Position numbers and translations under genes: made by a program
Notes under the pieces: generated by a model
What the model saw: only the letters and a program-made list of their open reading frames with translations
The model's database searches: none
What the model was told of the DNA's origin: nothing
Origin: JANXVV01 sp038230975
GTDB lineage: Bacteria > Planctomycetota > Phycisphaerae > Tepidisphaerales > Tepidisphaeraceae
Reading direction: 5' to 3'
DNA: 21,831 bases
Assembly (NCBI GenBank): GCA_038230975.1
Contig: JBBRMF010000065.1
Span: 1 to 21,831 of the forward strand
Shown here: positions 8,799-15,969 of the stretch, in pieces
Position numbering within the stretch: the first letter of the stretch is position 1
Layout: each line of letters opens with the position of its first letter

Positions 8799-11036
8799 CT
8801 AAGCCGCGAACGGCATTTTTCCTTGTTGAGTGGTTTTCACCGCGCCCGTTTGCAATCGGATCATTCGGTAGGTCATGAATGTTTCCAGAACCAGCAATCC
8901 TACGACGGCAAATGCAAGCATCGGCCACAATTCACTGCCGCTGCCCGGCGCGCTCATGACGAAGTTAATTTTGTCGGCAGACAATCGACCCTGCAGCAGC
9001 CCATTGCTCTTGAGGAACTTGATGTCGTCGGAGGAAAGTACCGCCGGGTCTATTTCTCGCGGATCGATGCCCGCCGAATAGTAAACCGGTTGGGGCACCT
9101 CAGACGGCACGAATCGCAATTGGTATAGCCCTGGATTGTGGGTTTCCTCAAAGCGCGTCGTCGACCGACCGGATTGCATAGCCACTTTGAGCGGTGTGAT
9201 CGCCGCATCAGACATTCGCGTGACAGTTGCGCTTAAAACCTGCGAAGAGGTTGCGGCGGTCCATGCGATGGGTTTGCCGGCCTCAAGATTGTGCGCGAAC
9301 GTCGCGCTCGCCGTCGGACCGAAAAGATGCAGCAGCGTTTCCTGCACGAGCGGAACAAACGCGCCGGCCATCGGCAAGGTGTTCCACCGGCCGTCCGCGC
9401 TGGTCGTCCAGACAATTACCCGTCCACCGGCACTTCCGATCGCCCGATCCAATACCAGCGGGTCGCCCGTCGCCGTCGCGAGCACAACCTGTGCATCCGG
9501 TGAAACCGTTTTGAATCTCCACCACTGGGTTGCCACCACGCCGGTGAAGACATTTTTTTCAGCTGCGCTGAGGAGCGACACGATTCGATGAGAAGGATCT
9601 TTCACGGCGATGCCAGGCGGATCTCGATCGGCCTTCCCGGCAACCGCATCCAACTCGGCAGTGAAAAGCCCGGCCTTGGAAAGCGCACCATTCACAAAAT
9701 CGGCCTGTGTTCGAGGTCCAAGAACAAACCACACGCCATGCCCACCGCGCGCATAGTCCGCCAGGCGAGATAACACCTCAGAGGGAAGCGAAGGAACATC
9801 ATTCACGATCACCGCAGCATAATCTGATATTCTCGCCTGCGGGGCATCAGATAAGCTGATGATCGTCGGTCGAATAAGCGACGATGCCTCCATACTTTCG
9901 TCTTCCGGTTGCATGGCCGCTCGAAGAAACTGACTGCTCCGAAAAGACCCCGCCGCCGTCAGTTGCCCGTCGATGACCAACACCGGAATCTTCTCCACCA
10001 CATTCACGGCAAGGCTGGCGGAATTGTCCGCTTCAAGCGCATCGGCAACGTCGGCCTGGATCTTCACGCCATGTGATCCCGGCGCGGCAAATACATGCTC
10101 AAACCGCAACGAGCGCGATCCACCCGGCAAAAGATCACTTACGGTTTGCGACGCAACAAGCTTTCCATCGATCCAGAAACTCACCGGCACGACGGGGACC
10201 GGCCGCGATCCACTTGCCGTCAATGAAGCAGTGAAGGCGACCGGCCGATTGGGGCTGATGACCGGCGGCTGAATCTCCAGCGAACCCACCGTCAGATTGC
10301 TCATTTCGCCATCCGGCGCGATCGCTAAATCAAAGACCCCAACCCTGCGATCAATTTCCCCCGAAGCATCCGCGAGCGCCGATTTCCAGGCCGGAAGGTT
10401 GTCGAGCTGCCAACTGGTTTTTTGCTCATCGCTCAGCACGATGATTTTTTTGTGAACACCGCGCCCATGACTGACCATTTCTCGCGCCGCCTGAACTGCC
10501 GGTGCAAGGTTGGCGCGGGTCAGTCCGGGCTTCAATTTGCCAATGGAATCATTTACTTTCTGTAATTCGTCGGATCCGAAAGCCATCGGGCGTTCGTTCA
10601 AGGTCTTCGGCACCTGCTCGGCAAGTACGACCGAAAGCGTATCGGTTGGTTTCAACTGATGTGCGATCTGAGCGGTCAGTTCAACGCTCCGGGCAAAGAC
10701 CGTTTTTCCCTCCCCCGCCGCTCGACCCGTAGAAAGCGAATGATCGATCACCACTGCGAAATCGGTCGTAGTCCCGCCCCCAAGCGGCGTAGCCAAATCA
10801 GCATCGAGAAGCGGCCGGGCCAACACGAGCGCGAGCAACCCGAGTACCGCCATGCGCGCCAGCAAGAGCAACCAGTGCTCGATATGTCGCCGTCGCTTCT
10901 GCTGCAATGGCGATTCAATGAGAAACTGCATCGCCCCCCATTGAATCGGGGTGGTTTTCTGGCGATGCAACAAATGCACCAGCACCGGAATGGCGATGGC
11001 GCCGAGTCCCCCGAGCATGGAAAGCATTAAAAACAT
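8799..11036 (-). CDS. BatA-like VWA membrane protein
   Basis: This 745-aa protein starts with the BatA N-terminal domain: a first helix at about 5-23, the typical HLLHRQKTTPIQWGAMQFL segment, then a second helix at about 54-73 ending in LARPLL. A VWA domain follows at once with a canonical MIDAS triplet, VVIDHSLSTG (D98, S100, S102). The C terminus has a last membrane helix (LWPMLAFAVVGLLVLETF) and a short basic tail. Bat proteins are membrane partners of MoxR ATPases, named from the Bacteroides aerotolerance locus, and are thought to act in envelope stress or protein maturation. The ATG at 11036 has only a weak GGA upstream; Met4 and Met7 are alternative starts. It lies 63 bp after the DUF58 gene, and its TAG is in frame with the next gene. 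Confidence 0.9.
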   Translation of the reverse strand: MFLMLSMLGGLGAIAIPVLVHLLHRQKTTPIQWGAMQFLIESPLQQKRRRHIEHWLLLLARMAVLGLLALVLARPLLDADLATPLGGGTTTDFAVVIDHSLSTGRAAGEGKTVFARSVELTAQIAHQLKPTDTLSVVLAEQVPKTLNERPMAFGSDELQKVNDSIGKLKPGLTRANLAPAVQAAREMVSHGRGVHKKIIVLSDEQKTSWQLDNLPAWKSALADASGEIDRRVGVFDLAIAPDGEMSNLTVGSLEIQPPVISPNRPVAFTASLTASGSRPVPVVPVSFWIDGKLVASQTVSDLLPGGSRSLRFEHVFAAPGSHGVKIQADVADALEADNSASLAVNVVEKIPVLVIDGQLTAAGSFRSSQFLRAAMQPEDESMEASSLIRPTIISLSDAPQARISDYAAVIVNDVPSLPSEVLSRLADYARGGHGVWFVLGPRTQADFVNGALSKAGLFTAELDAVAGKADRDPPGIAVKDPSHRIVSLLSAAEKNVFTGVVATQWWRFKTVSPDAQVVLATATGDPLVLDRAIGSAGGRVIVWTTSADGRWNTLPMAGAFVPLVQETLLHLFGPTASATFAHNLEAGKPIAWTAATSSQVLSATVTRMSDAAITPLKVAMQSGRSTTRFEETHNPGLYQLRFVPSEVPQPVYYSAGIDPREIDPAVLSSDDIKFLKSNGLLQGRLSADKINFVMSAPGSGSELWPMLAFAVVGLLVLETFMTYRMIRLQTGAVKTTQQGKMPFAA

Positions 11037-11099
11037 AGGTTCCGCAAATCGGTCAATCGCCTGTCAATCACACAATCAAATTGCCGCACTGTGCCTTCG

Positions 11100-12014
11100 T
11101 CATTTCTTCCCCATCCGCTCCGCCAGGTACGCCACCAGCGCATCATCGAATGGCCGAGTCGTGTTCAGCAAAAGGTGCTGGATCGCCAATTTGCTTGTTC
11201 CTTCCGTCAAAATCTGCTGATGCTTCTCAAGGTTTTCCAGATATCGAGCCCGCACAAGAGCAGGATCGAGCTTCATGCGGAAATCATCTCGCTCAAGACT
11301 TTCAAACAGACTCCATTTGCGAAACGGGAAGGTCAGTTCATCGTCCGCCATGATCTGCAGCAACATCACTTCGTGCTTCTTGTGTCGAAGATGGTGCAGC
11401 GCTTCGACAACATCCGGAGCTTTATCGATGCAATCGCTCAGAATGATGACCAATCCCCGTTGCTTCAACCTCTCGGCGACTTCATGCAGAATCGGCGCGA
11501 TGGCCGATTCTTTTTCCGCGCGGGTTTCATCAACCGCACGGATCAACCTAAGCAGATGTGACGGCGCGGTGCGCGGCGGAAGCATCTGCCGTATCTGGTT
11601 ATCAAACGTCACCAGCCCCGCAGCATCCTGCTGACGCAAAATCAGGTAGCTCAGACATGCCGCGACGAACTGGGCGTAACGAAACTTGCTCATCGCATCG
11701 TTCTGCCCACGGTACGCCATCGAACCACTGGCATCCAGCACGACATGCGCTTTTAGCGTCGTGGAAACTTCGTATTGCTTAATGTAAAAACGATCGGCCT
11801 TCGCGAAGACGCGCCAATCCAACCGCTTAATGTCATCGCCAGGCGTGTACTGGCGATGCTGGGCAAAATCCAGCGCAAAACCCAGGTGCGGCGAGCGATG
11901 CAGCCCCTGCACATACCCGTCCATAAACTGATTGGCAACCAGCTCGAGCTTGCTGATTTTCGCCAGCGATTTCGGGTCGAGCAGCGAAGTTGACGTGTGG
12001 GTCGATGGCGGCAT
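11100..12014 (-). CDS. DUF58 domain protein (VWA-like partner of MoxR)
   Basis: This 304-aa soluble protein has all the usual DUF58 landmarks: LHRSPHLGFALDFAQHRQYTPGDDIKRLDWR is split here into its key residues H39, P58-G59-D60-D61, D66-W67 and E82. It then enters a VWA-like fold with an intact metal site, LDASGSM (D94, S96, S98). No signal peptide or membrane helix is visible, so it is probably cytoplasmic or at the inner face of the membrane. DUF58 genes almost always follow moxR genes, and their products are thought to be the VWA adaptors of the ATPase. Here it is second in the operon, but the gap to moxR is unusually long (222 bp) because an inverted-repeat element lies in it. The ATG at 12014 has a weak GGAAAAG upstream. 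Confidence 0.93.
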   Translation of the reverse strand: MPPSTHTSTSLLDPKSLAKISKLELVANQFMDGYVQGLHRSPHLGFALDFAQHRQYTPGDDIKRLDWRVFAKADRFYIKQYEVSTTLKAHVVLDASGSMAYRGQNDAMSKFRYAQFVAACLSYLILRQQDAAGLVTFDNQIRQMLPPRTAPSHLLRLIRAVDETRAEKESAIAPILHEVAERLKQRGLVIILSDCIDKAPDVVEALHHLRHKKHEVMLLQIMADDELTFPFRKWSLFESLERDDFRMKLDPALVRARYLENLEKHQQILTEGTSKLAIQHLLLNTTRPFDDALVAYLAERMGKK

Positions 12015-12236
12015 TCACTTTTCCAGATCCGTCCCCTTTATTCTCACTACGCTAAATGACCGTGCGCGACTCGGGGCCTTCACTCCCTCTCCCGGTACTC
12101 CGGGGGAGGGCCGGTGTGGGGGCCGCATCGAGATAAATGCCGCCCCCCACCCTAACCCTCCCCCGGAGTACCGGGAGAGGGAACGATCCGCAACATAGCG
12201 ATCGATCGCGCAGTCATTCGACTTGCCGAATCGATC
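12015..12236. other. Intergenic gap inside the operon, between MoxR and DUF58 genes
   Basis: The gap contains the long inverted repeat at 12085-12181 and, on its MoxR side, a perfect 12-bp palindrome GCGATCGATCGC at 12198-12209. I see no separate promoter for the DUF58 gene. Open frames crossing the repeat (reading like PHPNPPPEYRERE) are the familiar spurious translations of this repeat family. Confidence 0.6.
12085..12181. repeat. Long inverted-repeat element of the CCCTAACCCTC family
   Basis: Two perfect 26-bp arms (12085-12110 and 12156-12181) face each other, and the match continues imperfectly through the G-rich inner flanks to about 12126 and 12140. Each arm is itself a near-palindrome around GGTACTCCGG. 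The inner CACCCTAACCCTC is a word I know from a widely dispersed bacterial intergenic repeat that is often mis-annotated as protein. It looks like a non-autonomous, hairpin-forming element. As RNA it would fold into a very stable stem and could weaken read-through or protect a processed 3' end. Confidence 0.85.
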
Positions 12237-13262
12237 TCAAGCTGCATTCGCTTTGGTTCGCGGAACTTCCTTCAGCAATCGATCGATGACTTTGTCACTG
12301 GTCATTCCCGAAGCCTCGGCACTGAACGTCGTGAGCAGCCGATGCCGCAGCACGGGATGGGCTACTTGCACGATGTCGTCGGTCGTCACGTGGACCCGAC
12401 CCTGCAGAATCGCCCGCGCCTTGCCGGCGAGGATCAGATAAATGCTCGCTCGGGGGCCCGCGCCCCATTGAATCAGTTCATTCACAAAAGGCATCGCCCC
12501 CGGTTCACCCGGCCGCGTGGCGCGAACCAGATCGCGAACATAATGATAAACATGATCCGCCACCGGAACCCGCCGCACAATCTGCTGAAGTTTCTGGATG
12601 GATTCACCGTCCAGAATGCGCTGCAACTCCGGCCGATAGTTGCTGGTCGCCTGTTTCATGATCGTGACTTCATCTTCCGGCGTCGGATACCGGACATTGG
12701 TCTGAAACATGAACCGATCCAACTGAGCCTCCGGAAGCGGATAAGTGCCTTCCTGCTCAATGGGATTTTGCGTAGCTAATACGAAGAAAGGTTCGGGCAA
12801 CTGATAGGTTTCGTCGCCGCAAGTCACGCGATGCTCCTGCATCGCCTCCAACAGCGCGGCTTGTGTTTTGGGTGGTGTGCGGTTGATCTCATCCGCCAGC
12901 ACCATGTTCGCAAACAACGGCCCTTTGACGAATCGAAACGCGCGCTTGCCGGTCGTTCGATCTTCCTCAATCACTTCGGTGCCGGTGATGTCCGAAGGCA
13001 TTAAATCCGGCGTGAATTGAACGCGCTTGAACGACAGATGAAGCACATCGCTGATCGTCTTCACCAGCAGCGTCTTGGCCAATCCAGGAACGCCGACGAG
13101 CAGCACATGGCCCTGACAGAACATCGCCGTCAGAACCTGCTCGACCACTTCCTGCTGACCGACGATGACTTTTCCCAACTGTTCGGCCATCTGCCGATAC
13201 CCGCGCGCCAGTTCATCGACGGCCTGCAGATCCGTTGATGCTCCGAATGTTCCTTCATCCAT
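12237..13262 (-). CDS. MoxR-family AAA+ ATPase
   Basis: This 341-aa cytoplasmic ATPase has Walker A GVPGLAKT (57-64), Walker B MVLADEINR (D124, E125) and the family signature ATQNPIEQEGTYPLPEAQLDRF with sensor-1 N166. After it comes the C-terminal AAA lid (pfam AAA_lid_2 type). MoxR proteins act as chaperone-like ATPases that mature or remodel VWA-protein complexes. The open frame reaches 13355, but ATG 13262 is preferred because GGAGAC lies six bases upstream and the conserved part starts soon after; the 31 extra residues look like translated leader. It is the first gene of the six-gene operon, divergent from the STAS gene across about 180 bp. Confidence 0.95.
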   Translation of the reverse strand: MDEGTFGASTDLQAVDELARGYRQMAEQLGKVIVGQQEVVEQVLTAMFCQGHVLLVGVPGLAKTLLVKTISDVLHLSFKRVQFTPDLMPSDITGTEVIEEDRTTGKRAFRFVKGPLFANMVLADEINRTPPKTQAALLEAMQEHRVTCGDETYQLPEPFFVLATQNPIEQEGTYPLPEAQLDRFMFQTNVRYPTPEDEVTIMKQATSNYRPELQRILDGESIQKLQQIVRRVPVADHVYHYVRDLVRATRPGEPGAMPFVNELIQWGAGPRASIYLILAGKARAILQGRVHVTTDDIVQVAHPVLRHRLLTTFSAEASGMTSDKVIDRLLKEVPRTKANAA

Positions 13263-13320
13263 CCTGTCTCCAGATTCGAGGTCGTGATGCGAGATTGAAA
13301 GTGATACAAGACTCAACCAG

Positions 13321-13330
13321 TCAACGTTGA
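13321..13330. promoter_or_regulatory. Perfect palindrome TCAACGTTGA in the divergent promoter region
   Basis: A 10-bp perfect palindrome sits 58 bases upstream of the MoxR ATG and 43 bases upstream of the -35 box for the STAS gene, next to an AT-rich stretch. It could be an operator serving either or both directions. Nothing else supports this and a chance palindrome is possible. Confidence 0.25.
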
Positions 13331-13373
13331 AATATTGTTTTTGTGAGGAATGCAATCTGAAGATTCTTTTTGC

Positions 13374-13401
13374 TTGACTCCGCGCGCTCGATCCCTACAT
13401 T
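13374..13401 (+). promoter_or_regulatory. Sigma70-type promoter for the STAS gene
   Basis: TTGACT (13374-13379) and TACATT (13396-13401) are separated by 16 bases. This puts transcription start near 13408, about 32 bases before the STAS ATG. The boxes match the housekeeping consensus 5/6 and 4/6. Confidence 0.5.
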
Positions 13402-13439
13402 GCAGAGGAGAAAACACCATCGCCTGCGGGAGTTTATCC

Positions 13440-13793
13440 ATGAGTGCCCCCTTCACAGTTCAACAGGTGGAAAATTTCACCGTCATTGAATTCCAGACCC
13501 CTTCACTGATGGAGCCGGGAGAGCTGGAGAAAATCGGTACTGAATTATACCGCCTGATCGAAGAAGAAGACCGCCGCCGGATCATTCTCGATTTTGAGAA
13601 AGTGAAGTACATCTCCAGCCAGGCAATTGGCATCATCATGGCCATGCGCAAGAAGATGGCCGCCCTCAAACACACCAAGCTCGTTCTTTGCAGCGTCAGC
13701 CCGGCATTGCAACAACTGCTGAAAATCACCGGTTTGGATAAACTGCTCACCGTCAAACCTACCCAAAAAGAAGCGATCAAAGTGTGGGAATGA
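13440..13793 (+). CDS. STAS-domain protein (anti-sigma factor antagonist type)
   Basis: This 117-aa protein is a single STAS domain of the SpoIIAA/RsbV type. The central part reads RIILDFEKVKYISSQAIGIIMAMRKKM, quoted here by its key residues D51, S59, S60 and G64. The usual DSSGLG phospho-switch is ISSQAIG, so the serine that is phosphorylated in SpoIIAA (here S60) is kept, while the preceding Asp and following Gly are changed. Such proteins switch by being phosphorylated by an HPK-like anti-sigma kinase; none is encoded in the window. ATG 13440 is chosen because GGGAG lies eight bases upstream and a promoter lies just before; the frame is open further up to 13350, but that extension is not protein-like. 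The gene may also regulate processes other than sigma factors. Confidence 0.9.
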   Translation: MSAPFTVQQVENFTVIEFQTPSLMEPGELEKIGTELYRLIEEEDRRRIILDFEKVKYISSQAIGIIMAMRKKMAALKHTKLVLCSVSPALQQLLKITGLDKLLTVKPTQKEAIKVWE

Positions 13794-13878
13794 ATTTCGC
13801 AGCATCAGCGACCCGCCCATTTTTTTTGAAAATCACAAATACGGGTTCGATGCCCCGCATCTCCCTACAATCAGCGGT

Positions 13879-14373
13879 ATGCAATACGAATTGACCGACC
13901 ATTTCATCGTCAAATCCAATGAGCACGAAACATGGGATTTTTTCAGCCAAGCCGAAAACTTGCCCGCGATCACCCCACCTTGGCTCGCGTTTAAAATCCT
14001 GACCCCGCCTCCCATCAAGATCCAGGAGAATGCCTTACTCGACTACACCATCAAATGGTTCGGCCTCCCCATTCACTGGCGAACCCGAATCATCGACTGG
14101 GCCCCGCCGCGCATGTTCATCGATCTCCAACTCAAGGGCCCCTACACCCTTTGGCATCATCAGCACACTTTTAAACCTTCGCCGGAGGGAACGATCTGCA
14201 CCGACCGCGTCATCTACCAATTACCCATGGGTCTATTGGCTTGGCCGGTTCAACAATGGATCGTTCGAAAACAGCTCGTCGAGATTTTTAGATTTCGACG
14301 CAAGGTGATCGCCGAAAGACTCGGCTGGGTCCGTGCGGTTCAGGAAGACGTGGACATAAAACGACTACGATAG
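13879..14373 (+). CDS. SRPBCC/START-like ligand-binding protein
   Basis: This 164-aa soluble protein has the layout of the SRPBCC (polyketide cyclase/START-like) superfamily: a first strand YELTDHFIV, a helix with HETWDFFSQAENLPAITPPW, then the strand pairs DYTIKWFGLPIHWRTRI, FIDLQLKGPYTLWHHQHTF and CTDRVIYQLP. A long final helix (about 125-155) covers the cavity. Small lipids, cofactors or other hydrophobic ligands are typical; the ligand here cannot be named. The ATG at 13879 has no clear Shine-Dalgarno. It is 85 bp after the STAS gene on the same strand and could share its transcript. A T-run at about 13820-13828 in that gap has no hairpin before it. Confidence 0.85.
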   Translation: MQYELTDHFIVKSNEHETWDFFSQAENLPAITPPWLAFKILTPPPIKIQENALLDYTIKWFGLPIHWRTRIIDWAPPRMFIDLQLKGPYTLWHHQHTFKPSPEGTICTDRVIYQLPMGLLAWPVQQWIVRKQLVEIFRFRRKVIAERLGWVRAVQEDVDIKRLR

Positions 14374-14389
14374 AAATGATTGACGCGCC

Positions 14390-14417
14390 TTGTGATTGAT
14401 TATGACACTTATCACAA
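14390..14417. other. Small inverted repeat between convergent genes
   Basis: TTGTGAT (14390-14396) and ATCACAA (14411-14417) form a 7-bp inverted repeat with a 14-base loop in the 124-bp gap between the SRPBCC and kinase stop codons. It is AT-rich and lacks a T-run, so it is a poor terminator; a binding site is equally possible. Confidence 0.25.
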
Positions 14418-14497
14418 ACGCCTGAAAAAGATTTTGGAACGAAATATGAACAACTGAACTCATGCTCTTCGTGGTGGGAATTATTTTCCGAAAGTAG

Positions 14498-15379
14498 TCA
14501 CACCCCGTGCACCGAATCCGCCGGATCAGCATGGCGAAGTGTCGCTTCGGGATTGCGTTCTTTTTGCAGCCGATACTTCGACAATTCCAATCGTTGAATG
14601 ACTGCATCCATATCCGCCGGGCGCTTTGAAGCGCGGGTGGAAATGGATTCCACAATCAACGTCGAAAGACCCTGGGGAACCTGCGGATTCAAATCGATTG
14701 GCGTATCGAATCGGGCATCCATTAAGAAGCTGTTATTGCCCTTCTTATTCACCGTGTAGAGCGTCGGAATGTGTCGACCGGTGGTGGCCCAGTACATCGT
14801 TGCACCGAGATTAAAGACATCGGTTTGCTGATTGACCGGCTGGCGATTCACCTGCTCCGGCGAGATGTAATCCGGCGTACCCTGAATGCGTTCCTTCACC
14901 GTGCCGATTTTGCAACTTTGGCCGAAATCGATGATCTTGATCTGCCCAGTCGCCGTCCTTAAAATATTGATCGGTTTCAGGTCGCAATGCACATATCCCT
15001 TCTCGTGCATGTGCTTCAATCCCTGTGCCACCTGAATGAAAACTTCGATCAGTTCGATCATGTCCACCGGCTTGGCAATGTCGATCGTCTTGCCTTCCAC
15101 CAACTCCATCAGCAAAAATGCTTCATTCACTTTCAACAGCAGGCTTTTTTGTACCTTCAGCTCGTAGCTTTTCCGTAAGTTCGGGTGGTTGAAGGTCTTG
15201 CTGATTTCAAGCTCGGTCTCCATCTGCTCGATGAACCGGATATCCTTCGGATCGGATCGGGTGACATGTTTCAGCGCGAATTCTTTGCGCGTGGCGGGAT
15301 CCTTCACGGCATAGATGGTGCTTCGCGCGCCTTCGCCTAGCCGTTCCAAGACTTCGTACTGCAAAAGTTTCTGGGCCAT
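14498..15379 (-). CDS. Soluble serine/threonine protein kinase (HCD, non-RD type)
   Basis: This 293-aa protein is a stand-alone Hanks-type kinase. It has a glycine loop GEGARST (15-21), ATP-anchoring K37 in FALKHV, a catalytic loop HCDLKPINIL (H131, C132, D133, K135, N138), DFG at 151-153 and GTPDYISPE (168-175). The Arg of HRD is replaced by Cys, so this is a non-RD kinase and may not need activation-loop phosphorylation. There is no membrane helix, PASTA or other sensor region, and the C terminus ends shortly after the kinase fold. ATG 15379 starts right before the domain; a GTG at 15406 would add nine residues. Neither has a good Shine-Dalgarno. It converges with the SRPBCC gene, and its substrate is unknown. 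Confidence 0.92.
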   Translation of the reverse strand: MAQKLLQYEVLERLGEGARSTIYAVKDPATRKEFALKHVTRSDPKDIRFIEQMETELEISKTFNHPNLRKSYELKVQKSLLLKVNEAFLLMELVEGKTIDIAKPVDMIELIEVFIQVAQGLKHMHEKGYVHCDLKPINILRTATGQIKIIDFGQSCKIGTVKERIQGTPDYISPEQVNRQPVNQQTDVFNLGATMYWATTGRHIPTLYTVNKKGNNSFLMDARFDTPIDLNPQVPQGLSTLIVESISTRASKRPADMDAVIQRLELSKYRLQKERNPEATLRHADPADSVHGV

Positions 15380-15969
15380 GAAAAAATCTGACGTTTGCTC
15401 GAACACCGCACATCGACCCGCTGCAACTCACAAAACACAGCGCATCCTATGCATTGTCCAGCAGATAAAAATATTACCCTGAAGCGAATGCTCGTTCGAG
15501 CAAGGCTTCCATCCTTCCCGCAACCGATACCAGAAGGATTCGGGCCGCTGGCTCGCCCCCGCGTTCACGACCCGGCAATTCCATGATTGCACTCGGCCGC
15601 GCCCCACTGAGCGACTTTCCTACCAACTACCTTAAGAAATGAATGGGTTCTTGGCAAGCGAATTCCGCCCCTTGACGATCGGGTAACTTGGGAGACTTGA
15701 TGAACTTCTGGATTCGATCTGATCTGAGAAGAGTGCCGTAAAGCAACGCGGCGAAAAACTTTCCTGGGTTGCCCAGAGTCTCAGCAAGTAGGATTGCTTA
15801 GTCATCTTGACAAAAACAGCCACAGAGTCACCGAGAACACGGAGAAAAACTCAAGAACGAAATTCTGACGTTCTGTTTTTTTCGGTGTCCGGTTCTTTGT
15901 GCCTCGGTGGCTATTCCTTGCCTTACATGGCCCTCTCGAGCAAAGATACGCCCCAGCCGCTGAAAATAC
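15380..15969. other. 590-bp region without a recognisable gene
   Basis: No open frame here has both a ribosome-binding site and protein-like sequence. The 131-codon frame starting at 15807 is largely a translation of the dispersed repeat at 15819-15911 and of the antisense of the next gene. TGCTCGTTCGAGCA (15489-15502) is a small perfect hairpin. The kinase promoter should lie at the left end, but I could not pick a convincing one. Confidence 0.6.
15819..15911. repeat. CCACAGAG / ACACGGAG dispersed hairpin repeat
   Basis: The left arm begins GCCACAGAGTCACCGAG and continues with ACACGGAGAAAAA. The right arm ends TTTGTGCCTCGGTGGC, its imperfect inverse complement. The centre contains a second small inverted pair, AGAACG and CGTTCT. 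The words match a repeat family that I know as common in intergenic regions of many environmental bacteria. It is non-coding and its function is unknown. Confidence 0.7.

Noticed and set aside
11932..12198. Plus-strand frame reading through the inverted repeat (PHPNPPPEYRERE)
   Set aside because: This is the typical false translation of this repeat family, not a gene.
906..13262. The MoxR/VWA operon as an anti-phage defence system
   Set aside because: MoxR-VWA pairs do occur in some defence loci, but there is no nuclease, toxin, protease effector or mobile-element context here, and the gene order matches a planctomycete housekeeping arrangement.
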